Assembly: GCA_030539395.1 (NCBI GenBank)
Contig: JAUNSC010000005.1
Span: forward strand, 1 to 41,694
Length of the DNA stretch: 41,694 nucleotides
From: Eubacteriales bacterium
GTDB taxonomy: Bacteria; Bacillota; Clostridia; Lachnospirales; Lachnospiraceae
Direction of reading: 5' to 3'
In this document: positions 1-7,262 of the stretch, piece by piece
How the letters are laid out: every line of letters starts with the position of its first letter
Numbering within the stretch: position 1 is the first letter of the stretch
The notes under the pieces: model-generated
What the model saw: the letters and a program-made list of their open reading frames with translations, nothing else
What the model was told of the DNA's origin: nothing
Database searches by the model: none
Translations under genes and position numbers: made by a program

Positions 1-128
1 ATTTGATATAAAACTTAACGTCGAAAGAATATAGTGCTAAATCCTAAAGACGGGTGTAAAGAAAATGTTCGCAGCTTTTGCAAAACTTCAGAAAATATAA
101 ATTTGGTATGGTAAAATCTTGGAATTAG

Positions 129-137
129 TGTTATACT
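129..137 (+). promoter_or_regulatory. extended -10 promoter for the acidic membrane protein gene
   Basis: The stretch reads TGTTATACT, an extended -10 (TG, one base, TATACT) about 43 bp before the ATG at 180. No good -35 sits at the normal distance; a TTGGTA lies 23 bp upstream, too far. The 1-128 region holds no gene I can support. Confidence 0.45.
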
Positions 138-179
138 ATAAAAAACTTTTGATGATATTACGGAAAGGATGTGCCACAT

Positions 180-491
180 ATGAACAGAATTGAAGATTTA
201 ATTGCAGCAATCCAGAAAAAAGAAGAAGACAGACCGAAAACTACTCTGCTGTGGATACTTGCAGTTATCGGTGCCGTAACAGCGGTAGCAGGTATTGCAT
301 ATGCTGTATACAGATATCTTACCCCGGATTATCTCGAAGATTTCGACGATGATTTTGATGATGATTTCGATGATTACTTCGAGGATGAAGATTTGGAAGA
401 AGCACCGGCTCCTTCAGAGGCAGAAGAGGAAGAAGAAATCTTTGAAGAGGAAGAAGTTGTAAAACCGGCTGCTCCGACAGAGGAAGAATAA
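180..491 (+). CDS. small single-pass membrane protein with acidic C-terminal tail
   Basis: This gene encodes 103 residues of unknown function. An N-terminal basic/amphipathic stretch (about 1-22) is followed by one hydrophobic helix (about 24-46), then a very acidic tail with alternating Asp/Phe and Glu runs ending in Pro/Ala/Glu. The predicted topology is a single anchor with a long negatively charged domain. I chose the ATG at 180 over the GTG at 171, because GGAAAGG lies at a usable distance before 180. The gene stands alone: an extended -10 precedes it and a strong hairpin terminator follows. I recognise no family beyond similar small acidic membrane proteins seen in Lachnospiraceae. The acidic tail could bind cations or basic proteins, but nothing in the sequence decides this. 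Confidence 0.75.
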   Translation: MNRIEDLIAAIQKKEEDRPKTTLLWILAVIGAVTAVAGIAYAVYRYLTPDYLEDFDDDFDDDFDDYFEDEDLEEAPAPSEAEEEEEIFEEEEVVKPAAPTEEE

Positions 492-520
492 AAGTTGTAA
501 TTATAAAAGCAAATGAATGA

Positions 521-550
521 CCGCCGCATAGTTGATGCGGCGGTTTTTTT
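521..550 (+). terminator. Rho-independent terminator
   Basis: A perfect 9-bp stem (CCGCCGCAT / ATGCGGCGG) with a 5-nt loop is followed by seven T. It separates the acidic membrane protein gene from rlmD. Confidence 0.9.
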
Positions 551-585
551 CAGGCTTCTATTTTTATAAGGAATGGAGAAATACT

Positions 586-2046
586 ATGAAAAAAGGACAG
601 ATTGTAGAAGGAATTGTAAAGGAGGTACAGTTTCCCAATAAAGGAATTGTGCACGTTGAAGGCGAAGAAAAAACAGTTGTTGTGAAAAATGCGATTACCG
701 GACAGAAAGTCCGGGCAAGTATAAATAAAATGCGAAAAGGCAAGGCAGAAGGGCGTCTTTTAGAAGTACTTGAACACTCACAAGTCGAGACGGAATCAGA
801 CTGTATTCATTTTGCTGAATGCGGCGGATGCACATATCGCACTTTGCCATATGAAGAACAGTTAAACATGAAAGCGGCTCAGGTTAAAAAGTTGTTGGAC
901 GAAGTATGCGGCAGCTATGAATTTGAAGGAATCAAGGGCAGCCCGAAGCAGCAGGGCTATCGCAATAAAATGGAGTTTTCTTTTGGAGATGCATTCAAAG
1001 ATGGTCCTTTGGCTCTCGGTATGCATAAACGTGGAAGCTTTTATGATATTATAACAGTAAATAATTGCCGGATCGTGGATGAAGACTTTAGAAAGATACT
1101 GACATGTGTGCTGGAGTATTTCGCTGATACAGGTGCCACATTTTACCATAAACTGCGTCATGAAGGGTATTTACGCCATCTTTTAGTGCGAAAGGGCCAG
1201 AAGACCGGTGAAATATTAGTAGATTTGGTAACATCTTCTCAATGGAATAGTGAACAGCCTGAGGAGGAGATTTTGGCATCATTGACAGAAAAACTTTGTG
1301 CGCTTTCGCTTCAGGGAAAAATAGCAGGTGTGCTGCACACTGTGAATGACAGTCTGGCAGACATCATACAGAATGATCGGACAGATATTCTTTTTGGACA
1401 GGATTATTTTTATGAAGAACTGCTTGGATTGAAATTTAAAATTTCTCCGTTTTCTTTTTTCCAGACAAACTCATTGGGGGCAGAAGTTTTGTATGAGACA
1501 GCCCGTTCCTATGTGGGCGAGACAAAAGACCGCATCATATTTGACCTGTATTCCGGAACAGGAACGATTGCACAGATTCTTGCACCGGTAGCGAAAAAGG
1601 TAATCGGTGTAGAAATCGTGGCAGAAGCTGTCGAAGCTGCAAAAGAAAATGCTGCGTTAAACGGTCTTTCCAACTGTGAATTTAAAGCCGGTGATGTATT
1701 AAAAGTATTGGACGATATTTCGGATAAGCCGGATATTATCGTACTGGATCCGCCAAGAGACGGTATTCATCCCAAAGCATTGGTGAAGATTATCGAATAC
1801 TATGGATGTGATCATATGGTTTATATTTCCTGCAAGCCTACCAGTCTGGCAAGAGACCTGGTGACGCTGCAGGAATATGGGTATGGTGTAAAAAAGGTGT
1901 GCTGTGTAGACATGTTCCCAGGAACGCAACATGTCGAGACTATCGCGTTACTTCAGAAGAGCAACCGAAAACGGAAACCTGATACTCATGTAAAATTGAG
2001 CTTGGATATGGAAGATTATTACCGAATTAAGGATCAGGAGAAATAA
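586..2046 (+). CDS. rlmD: 23S rRNA (uracil-5-)-methyltransferase, RlmD/RlmCD (RumA) family
   Basis: This enzyme uses S-adenosylmethionine to make 5-methyluridine in 23S rRNA. The 486 residues run as follows: an N-terminal TRAM RNA-binding domain (about 1-62); a four-cysteine cluster for an Fe-S site (C73, C79, C82, C161); the SAM site DLYSGTGTIAQ (about 320-330); the DPPRDG motif (about 388-393); and the catalytic cysteine in YISCKPTS (C416). The ATG at 586 has GGAGAA in front and begins directly with the TRAM domain; the longer frame from 532 would start inside the upstream terminator. In Firmicutes one such enzyme often modifies two uridines (RlmCD), which sequence alone cannot decide. The last 38 codons are repeated downstream at 4335-4448, so the 3' end appears to be an integration site; the reading frame itself is intact. 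Confidence 0.93.
   Translation: MKKGQIVEGIVKEVQFPNKGIVHVEGEEKTVVVKNAITGQKVRASINKMRKGKAEGRLLEVLEHSQVETESDCIHFAECGGCTYRTLPYEEQLNMKAAQVKKLLDEVCGSYEFEGIKGSPKQQGYRNKMEFSFGDAFKDGPLALGMHKRGSFYDIITVNNCRIVDEDFRKILTCVLEYFADTGATFYHKLRHEGYLRHLLVRKGQKTGEILVDLVTSSQWNSEQPEEEILASLTEKLCALSLQGKIAGVLHTVNDSLADIIQNDRTDILFGQDYFYEELLGLKFKISPFSFFQTNSLGAEVLYETARSYVGETKDRIIFDLYSGTGTIAQILAPVAKKVIGVEIVAEAVEAAKENAALNGLSNCEFKAGDVLKVLDDISDKPDIIVLDPPRDGIHPKALVKIIEYYGCDHMVYISCKPTSLARDLVTLQEYGYGVKKVCCVDMFPGTQHVETIALLQKSNRKRKPDTHVKLSLDMEDYYRIKDQEK
1933..2046 (+). repeat. rlmD 3'-end direct repeat, copy 1 (candidate attachment site)
   Basis: These last 114 bp of rlmD recur at 4335-4448 with the same reading frame, ending in the same stop. 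The longest exact match is 24 bp (1941-1964 against 4343-4366). The other differences are scattered and partly synonymous. Confidence 0.8.
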
Positions 2047-2112
2047 GTTAAATTATATCTGTGGAAATGGCTGTTTTCTGGCGGAGAAAGAGTAATAGCG
2101 AGGTGATATAGA

Positions 2113-3210
2113 GTGAACAAAGATCCATTTAAGGAATATATCAAAGAATCCGAGCCTGATAAACGGGATAAAGGTTATGCGTGGCATACGGCAATTGGCC
2201 TGCAGTCTGTCGATGGGCTGAGAACATCGGAATATTTGGTGCGCACGGCTGTTCGCAATATCGAGGGTGAGATATCCTTTGATGAGGCAAATGCACTTTT
2301 GCAGAGCTACTATGAGGAAAATCCTGCCCATGATGTTGAGGATCGCACCGAAGAAGCCGACAAGGTTTCGGCACGGATTGCCGCTCTACTGTCCGAGCGC
2401 GCATTTAGTTTTACGCCCAATGAGTATATTTCCATTCACAGGAAGCTGTTTACCGGCATCTATTCTCATGCAGGACATATCCGCGATTACAACATCACAA
2501 AGAGGGAATGGGTGCTGAATGGAGCAACCGTGCTCTACGGCAGTGCCACGGAGTTGCGGGCAACGCTGGATTATGACTTTTCCGAGGAGAAGAAGTTCTC
2601 TTACCGAAACCTTTCGATGGATGAGATCATACATCATCTTGCGGTATTTATATCCAGATTGTGGCAAATCCACGTATTTGGTGAGGGCAATACCAGAACA
2701 ACAGCAGTGTTTTTTATTAAATATCTGCGCACATTGGGTTTTGATGTGACGAACGATATTTTTGCTGAGAATGCATGGTATTTTCGGAATTCACTGGTAA
2801 GAGCAAATTATAATGACCTGAAAAATGGCATTTATGAAACAACAGAATATCTTGAAGTTTTCCTGCGAAACCTCCTGTTGAACGAGAACCATCCTCTTCA
2901 TAACCGGACATTGCAAATCAGTGAACCATTTAAAGAAACAGAAAAACCGGATATTGAAATAACAAAACCGAACATTGACGTTCTAAAACCGGACATTGAA
3001 AAAGCTTTCCAGCCCAAAACGGCAAGTTATATTTTGAAACTTCATGAAAAATTTCCAGGCCAAACAATCTTTGGACGTTCAGATGTGATGGAGGCGATTG
3101 GCATTAGGCCGTCCAGAGCTTCTGAGCTTTTGAAAGAACTGAGGGAACACGGTGTTATCGAGTCAGTATCCGGTCATGGAAAAGGGAAGTACCGATTTCG
3201 GCTTCAGTAA
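2113..3210 (+). CDS. Fic family protein with C-terminal winged-helix domain
   Basis: Fic enzymes usually transfer AMP from ATP to a target protein. This 365-residue protein starts at GTG 2113 behind AGGTGAT. An N-terminal segment holds an IEGE stretch (E51) resembling the inhibitory helix motif of class II Fic proteins, although the usual Ser/Thr four residues before the Glu is a Val. The core motif is HVFGEGNTRTT (H187, F189, E191, N193, R195). Compared with the classical HPFxxGNGRxxR form, the second Gly is Thr and the last Arg is absent. Residues about 272-290 form a linker with three KPDI/KPNI-type repeats. About 310-365 looks like a winged helix with DNA-binding character. It lies in the cargo bracketed by the rlmD-tail repeats, three bases before the next gene. 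It may be a self-inhibited toxin-like AMPylator or a regulator; the target is unknown. Confidence 0.85.
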   Translation: MNKDPFKEYIKESEPDKRDKGYAWHTAIGLQSVDGLRTSEYLVRTAVRNIEGEISFDEANALLQSYYEENPAHDVEDRTEEADKVSARIAALLSERAFSFTPNEYISIHRKLFTGIYSHAGHIRDYNITKREWVLNGATVLYGSATELRATLDYDFSEEKKFSYRNLSMDEIIHHLAVFISRLWQIHVFGEGNTRTTAVFFIKYLRTLGFDVTNDIFAENAWYFRNSLVRANYNDLKNGIYETTEYLEVFLRNLLLNENHPLHNRTLQISEPFKETEKPDIEITKPNIDVLKPDIEKAFQPKTASYILKLHEKFPGQTIFGRSDVMEAIGIRPSRASELLKELREHGVIESVSGHGKGKYRFRLQ

Positions 3211-3227
3211 GGTTGAGGGAGGATATT

Positions 3228-3677
3228 GTGTCGCTTAATATAGCAGAAACGTTTGAATTGTTGTTTGATAAAAATAGTAATATCGCATATAAAGCATTAC
3301 AGGAGTTGCAAAAAGAAAGTAAAAAAACGAATTGCGTTTATGCTTATATGGATAGGCTAGGCGATATGCTTGACAGTGATAATTCTTATATTCGCACAAG
3401 GGGGCTAACACTACTTACCTATAATGCAAAATGGGATAAAGATTATAAAATTGATGAAGTCATTGATAAATATTTGAAACACATAACAGATGTCAAACCT
3501 ATTACAGCCAGACAATGTATTAAATTGTTACCTGTGATAGCAAAGTATAAGCCGGAATTAAAGAATGATATTCTTTCAGCACTTCATAGGGCAGATATAT
3601 CTGTTTATGACGATAGTATGCAATCATTGGTTTATAAGGATATTCAAAAAGCATTGAAAGAAATACAGAACTTATAA
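3228..3677 (+). CDS. small HEAT-like helical protein (often annotated 'SufBD protein')
   Basis: This gene encodes 149 residues, almost all predicted helix, arranged as short repeated helical pairs. Segments such as AYKALQELQKES and SYIRTRGLTLLTYNAKWD resemble HEAT/armadillo units. Proteins like this are common in Clostridia and often carry the label 'SufBD protein', but no SufB/SufD core or Fe-S assembly residue is visible, so I do not accept that function. The GTG at 3228 is preferred because GAGGGAGG lies just before it; a TTG at 3213 would overlap that ribosome site. The gene begins 17 bp after the fic stop, suggesting co-transcription and possibly a partner or scaffold role for the Fic protein. 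That link is inference. Confidence 0.7.
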   Translation: MSLNIAETFELLFDKNSNIAYKALQELQKESKKTNCVYAYMDRLGDMLDSDNSYIRTRGLTLLTYNAKWDKDYKIDEVIDKYLKHITDVKPITARQCIKLLPVIAKYKPELKNDILSALHRADISVYDDSMQSLVYKDIQKALKEIQNL

Positions 3678-3712
3678 AAATACTAATCGTAGTATGTGGG
3701 AGGAGTGGTCCT

Positions 3713-4102
3713 ATGTATAAAGGTACTTTAATCGCAGTAAGAGACATGGAAAAAAGCAAAAAATTCTATCATGATATATTGGGGATGAATGTGACAGGTG
3801 ATTTTGGTGCTAATGTTCAATTAGAAGGCAGATTATTTTTGCAGACACTTGAGACATGGAGCGGTTTTATCCATGACAAAGAAGTATGTCTTAAAAATAA
3901 TGCGGCAGAATTGTATTTTGAAGTTTCTGATATGGATGAGTTTTACAAAAAACTCCAGACATCCAATGTTGAGTTTGTTCATGAACTGCTGGAGCATAAT
4001 TGGGGACAAAGAGCTGTTCGTTTTTATGATCCTGATTATCATATTATTGAGGTAGGAGAGGATATGCTAATGGTTGTAAAACGGTTTTGCATGATGGAAT
4101 GA
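3713..4102 (+). CDS. VOC (glyoxalase/bleomycin-resistance fold) protein, C-terminus frameshifted
   Basis: The start MYKGTLIAVRDMEKS and the middle FYDPDYHIIEVGE are typical of a VOC protein with two beta-alpha-beta-beta-beta units, which usually bind a metal or a small ligand. GGGAGGAG precedes the ATG. The frame closes early at 4102, yet the plus-one frame continues with a sensible tail, reading LHDGMTMEQVAKRMDVPVEW and onward to a TGA at 4186-4188. Adding one T in the run at 4085-4088 would restore a protein of about 158 residues. So either a 1-bp deletion truncated the gene or there is a sequencing error. The lost part is the helix-turn-helix-like tail often found on this VOC subgroup; the VOC core is complete. 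The ligand is unknown. Confidence 0.75.
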   Translation: MYKGTLIAVRDMEKSKKFYHDILGMNVTGDFGANVQLEGRLFLQTLETWSGFIHDKEVCLKNNAAELYFEVSDMDEFYKKLQTSNVEFVHELLEHNWGQRAVRFYDPDYHIIEVGEDMLMVVKRFCMME

Positions 4103-4334
4103 CGATGGAGCAGGTTGCAAAGAGAATGGATGTCCCTGTTGAGTGGCAACATTTTGGCAACAGAAAATCAGCAAGCCAGAATAATTGATGTAATTGAAGT
4201 GAAAAACGGTGTGTATTTGCATAAAAATTAAATAAATACAGTTAAGAATAGCAAAGGACACGCCGAGTTGTATGGTAATGGTATGAAAACTGGCATAGTT
4301 GCCTCTTGAAATTCGGTTGCTCAACGAAAAGACA

Positions 4335-4448
4335 GTCGAAAGTATCGCGTTACTTCAGAAGAGCAATCGAAAATCGAAACCTGATTCTTATGTGAAATTG
4401 AGTTTAGATATGGAAGATTATTACCGGATTAAGGATCAGGAGAAATAA
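4335..4448 (+). repeat. rlmD 3'-end direct repeat, copy 2 (orphan gene tail)
   Basis: This orphan copy of the last 38 codons of rlmD keeps the frame and the TAA stop but has no gene body before it. Compared with copy 1 it differs at scattered positions, for example a Ser codon for Arg in the Lys/Arg-rich stretch. Homology begins abruptly around 4335. The pair flanks a 2.4-kb segment holding fic, the HEAT-like gene and the VOC gene, as expected when an element that carries a replacement gene end inserts into rlmD. Confidence 0.8.
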
Positions 4449-4527
4449 TTAAGTTTAATATACTGAATTTATAGAGAAAGATGCCGATATATAAAAAAGA
4501 TTGAGAAAAAATAAATTTATCACTCAC

Positions 4528-4565
4528 TTTATCACCCACCCATATCATAATAGGTGGGTGATAAA
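4528..4565. repeat. 13-bp perfect inverted repeat, preceded by a tandem half-copy
   Basis: TTTATCACCCACC at 4528-4540 pairs with GGTGGGTGATAAA at 4553-4565 across a 12-nt loop. Just upstream, TTATCACTCAC repeats the left arm with one change. It stands 24 bp before a small ORF, so an operator or a transcript hairpin are both possible. There is no T run, so it is not a classical terminator. Confidence 0.6.
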
Positions 4566-4588
4566 CTCATAAAGGAAGGCAAATCAAT

Positions 4589-4720
4589 ATGGTGGGTGTT
4601 CCACTTCGTGTCGAGGAAGAAACGCTGATAAAAGATTATCTGATGGCCTGGAATGTGCTGGTCGAGAAACGTGAGGTTTTTATGGAACGGAGATTGAATG
4701 CAAAAAATGAAGAGGAGTAA
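4589..4720 (+). CDS. small hypothetical protein, possible phage/mobile-element leftover
   Basis: This is a 43-residue ORF with a good ribosome site (GGAAGG, 9 bases before the ATG). It is rich in Glu, Arg and Leu and predicted helical. I recognise no family. It lies between the orphan rlmD tail and the broken rhuM-like gene, inside decayed mobile DNA, so it may be the start of a truncated gene rather than a functional peptide. Confidence 0.4.
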   Translation: MVGVPLRVEEETLIKDYLMAWNVLVEKREVFMERRLNAKNEEE

Positions 4721-4870
4721 GAAGAGAGGTCGTTGGGAGCTTTGCGATTCCTGATCGTTTTTTTCTTGCTCTTTTTCAGATAGTAAAGATTGAGGTGGTG
4801 TGGAAAAATAAGATTATGCCAGAATGCCAAAAAGATAAGGTTGAGGTGATGTAGAATTGAGGTGTTTAAT

Positions 4871-5736
4871 TTGAAAAAAAAAAGAAAGATGAAATTACTA
4901 TCCGTTCTAGCGCAGCGGAATATTTGACCTATGTTGCCTCCGTTGGAGACCAGCAAGATAGTATTGAAATGCGTTATGAAGATGAAAATATTTGGTTGAC
5001 ACAGAAGATGATGGCGACATTGTATGATGTGAATGTCCGTACCATTAATGAGCACATTAAGAAAATATATACAGATTCTGAACTAGAGAAAAGTTCAACT
5101 ATCCGGAATTTCCGGATAGTTCAAAACGAAGGCTCTCGCCAAGTAAGTCGTGAAGTGGCTCACTATAATCTTTAAATGATAATTGCAGTAGGTTTTAAGG
5201 TAAATAATGAGCGAGCAATACAGTTCCGTAAGTGGGCAAACGGCATCGTGAAAGACTACACTATTAAAGGTTGGGTCATGGATGATGAACGTTTGAAAAA
5301 TGGTGGTTCTGTTTTGACAGTGGAATATTTTGATCGCTTGCTGGAACAGATTCGTGAAATTCGTCTTTCAGAACGCCGCTTCTATCAGAAGATAACAGAT
5401 ATTTATGCGACGGCACTCGATTATGACCGAACAGCGAAAATCACCAAGCAGTTTTTTGCGAAGGTGCAAAATAAGATGCATTATGCAGTCCACGGCCATA
5501 CAGCAGCAGAACTGATTTATGAACGAGCTGATGCCGAGAGACCACATATGGGATTAACTACATGGGCAGCAGCACCGGAAGGTAAAATTGTGAAAAGTGA
5601 TGTAAGTATCGCAAAGAATTACCTAAATGAAAAGGAAATGCGTTCATTGGAACGTATCGTATCTGCGTATCTTGATTTGGCAGAAGACCGTGCAGAAAGA
5701 CACATTCCCATGGGTGTGATAAGGATACCATCTTAA
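4871..5736 (+). pseudogene. RhuM-family virulence/phage-type protein, broken in three places
   Basis: Reading through gives a RhuM-like protein. Conserved parts are ENIWLTQKMMATLYDVNVRTI, EVAHYNL followed by MIIAVGFKVNNERAIQFRKW, and the C-terminal RFYQKITDIYATALDYD region. Three lesions are visible. First, the coding frame has no start codon: a TTG at 4871 with a ribosome site nearby is out of frame with the body across a run of ten A (4874-4883). Second, a TAA at 5173-5175 interrupts the HYNL/MIIAVGF block, where the family has an Asp codon. Third, homology ends after HIPM near 5711 and the DNA switches to phage terminase sequence, so roughly the last third is deleted. The pieces at 4924-5175 and 5176-5736 are open but are not independent genes. 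RhuM proteins occur on islands and prophages; their biochemical role is not settled. Confidence 0.8.
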
Positions 5737-5951
5737 ATAGAATTCGTCTGGTGGACAATCTTTTAAGAAGCGGCAGGCTCATTATCGTGGATATTTGCAC
5801 TGGCCTGATAAAGGCAATATCCGAGCTTAAGTGGGATGTTGAAAAAGAAGATGAGGTAGAAGATTTGAATATTGGTTCCATCAATGACTATTGGGATGGA
5901 TTCAATTATTCATTTACGCATTATATGGAACGGTTGTCGATTACGTATTAA
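5712..5951 (+). pseudogene. phage terminase large subunit, C-terminal fragment
   Basis: A frame entering at the rhuM break reads DKDTILNRIRLVDNLLRSGR, then LIIVDICTGLIKAISELKWD and NIGSINDYWDGFNYSFT. This matches the nuclease-domain tail of phage large terminases, which cut and package DNA. The N-terminal ATPase part is missing entirely, and there is no start codon with a ribosome site (a GTG at 5751 lies mid-domain). The next piece is portal protein, the normal phage gene order, which supports the call. It is a deletion remnant. Confidence 0.75.
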
Positions 5952-5977
5952 ACGAACAGGCGGTGATATAAAGGAAT

Positions 5978-6280
5978 CTGATAAATACGGTAAAGGGGTG
6001 GTTCTCAAGGTTATTTAAAACAAATATAGATGCGGCGTTTAATATCGATACAATCCGGTCGCCGGATATGGAAAGGGCAATTCAGCTTTGGATGAACATT
6101 GCGGCAAAAAATCCGCCGTGGATCCATGAAAAGAAATTCATTCGGACAATCAGCTTTTCAAATACTATGGCACGTGAGTTGGCGAGTTTGATTGTACAGA
6201 ATATTGATATCAAGATAGATGCGGCGTACGCCGGCGGAAATTTTTTTCCTGCAGGATGCAATAGACAATTCCTTTCTTGA
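5978..6280 (+). pseudogene. phage portal protein, N-terminal fragment, start lost and frameshifted
   Basis: From about 5978 the frame reads LINTVKGWFSRLFKTNIDA and continues with IRSPDMERAIQLWMNIAAKN and FSNTMARELASLIVQNIDIK, a typical Firmicute phage portal/minor capsid N-terminus. A codon CTG (5978-5980) stands where the start should be, after an AAAGGA ribosome site. A frameshift near the run of seven T (6241-6247) then moves the portal sequence into the next frame. The first in-frame ATG is at 6068. It directly follows the terminase tail, as in packaging modules. Confidence 0.72.
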
Positions 6281-6683
6281 AAAAGCGCAGGATGTCATGG
6301 AAAAAGTGATTCGGTATGGCGGAGTGATGGCGAAATGGAATGGGGAGAGTATTGAATATCTGACCCCAGATCGCTTTGTTGCTTCAGCGGCAGACGGAGA
6401 TGGTCATATCACTGGTTCTATATTTCTGGGTAAAAGTCCTGAGCGCTTTCCGGTTCATAATGGCGGCGGCACCTTTGAATTTCTGTGTGTTGGTGATTAC
6501 ATGAAACTTGGTATCAGCATTGAGGATTCCATTGCTGACCATTCCGCTTATCTGCTTGGAGCAATCAACGGAAAGAAGCTCAGATATGACGGGTTGAAGG
6601 GATGCGTAGATTATGAGAAGGCTGTGCAGATCATTAAGGATGGTGGGTATGCCACAAGCCTAACCTATGTGGAGAAGCTTTGA
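6219..6683 (+). pseudogene. in-frame chimera of portal protein fragment and phage lysin (glucosaminidase) fragment
   Basis: The first half continues the portal protein in a shifted frame (FLQDAIDNSFLEKAQDVMEK and GESIEYLTPDRFV). After about 6420 the sequence becomes part of a cell-wall glucosaminidase: ISIEDSIADHSAYLLGAI, then YDGLKGCVDYEKAVQIIKDG and YATSLTYVEKL. Most of the phage genome between these two genes has been deleted, and the junction happens to stay in frame. The frame ends at TGA 6681-6683; sense continues past it into the SH3 part, so this TGA probably replaced a Cys codon (TGC/TGT). No function is expected from the fused product. Confidence 0.7.
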
Positions 6684-6692
6684 TCCATCATC

Positions 6693-7106
6693 GTGAAGTG
6701 GAAGTTGACTGATTATGATGCGAAGGATTCAGGAGGCGGTTCCAGCGAAGTGATCTGGTGGTACCGTGTCAGGAAGACCTGGGCGGACAGCAAGACACAG
6801 AAGGGCGCTTATAAGATCCTGGATAATGCGAAGAAGTGCGCATATCAGAATCCGGGGTATAAGGTGTTTGATGCGGATGGTAAGGTAGTGTATGAGCCGA
6901 AGTCTGCGGAGCCTGTGGTGAAGGTCAGTATTTCTGATTTGAATGTCAGGAAAGGTCCGGGGACGAACTATGGAAGAGTTCAGTTCTGTCTCCCTGGTGT
7001 GTACACTATACTCGAAGTGAAAGCCGGACAGGGGTCTAAGACCGGATGGGGAAGGCTGAAGAGCGGGATTGGTTTTATTTCGTTGGATTTTGTGCAAAAG
7101 CTATAA
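6693..7106 (+). CDS. C-terminal part of phage lysin with SH3-type wall-binding domain (remnant)
   Basis: This 137-residue open frame begins at a GTG just beyond the TGA that ends the chimeric lysin frame, and it is in the same frame. It reads TDYDAKDSGGGSSEVIWWYR, a middle region of a NlpC/peptidase-like or linker type, then an SH3b domain (about 70-137) with ISDLNVRKGPGTNYGRV and GWGRLKSGIGFISLDFV, which in lysins binds peptidoglycan. There is no ribosome site before the GTG, so it is likely not translated well by itself and is best viewed as the 3' part of the broken lysin gene. A good terminator follows. Confidence 0.65.
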   Translation: MKWKLTDYDAKDSGGGSSEVIWWYRVRKTWADSKTQKGAYKILDNAKKCAYQNPGYKVFDADGKVVYEPKSAEPVVKVSISDLNVRKGPGTNYGRVQFCLPGVYTILEVKAGQGSKTGWGRLKSGIGFISLDFVQKL

Positions 7107-7129
7107 CTGAATAACGAATCGTTATTGAG

Positions 7130-7172
7130 CCTGCGGGCATGGGGATAATTCCTGATGTTCGCAGGTTTTTTT
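7130..7172 (+). terminator. Rho-independent terminator after the prophage remnant
   Basis: CCTGCGGGCAT (7130-7140) pairs with ATGTTCGCAGG (7155-7165) using two G-U pairs, followed by seven T. It separates the phage remnant from the WYL operon. Confidence 0.85.
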
Positions 7173-7262
7173 GTTTACGAAAAAATTTCTAACTGATATA
7201 ATAAACATGACATATAGTTGTCGTGTTGAGTTTGATATGATATCAACGGAGCGTGAGAGATT

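Noticed and set aside
1-128. Possible riboswitch or gene end at the window start
   Set aside because: Some A-rich and CTAAA stretches look like structured RNA, but I could not assemble a known riboswitch core, and the only open frame is about 20 codons.
330-390. Repeated GATGATTTCGATGA-type units as a DNA repeat
   Set aside because: They simply encode the Asp/Phe-rich acidic tail of the first gene.
3228-3677. Fe-S assembly role suggested by the common name 'SufBD protein'
   Set aside because: No SufB/SufD core motifs or conserved ligands are visible; the protein is a short helical repeat.
4500-4566. CRISPR-like repeats (TTATCAC units)
   Set aside because: Only two direct half-copies and one inverted repeat exist, with no regular spacers.
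6681-6683. TGA in the lysin as selenocysteine
   Set aside because: There is no SECIS-like hairpin evident, lysins are not selenoproteins, and the surrounding prophage is full of other lesions; a nonsense mutation is simpler.
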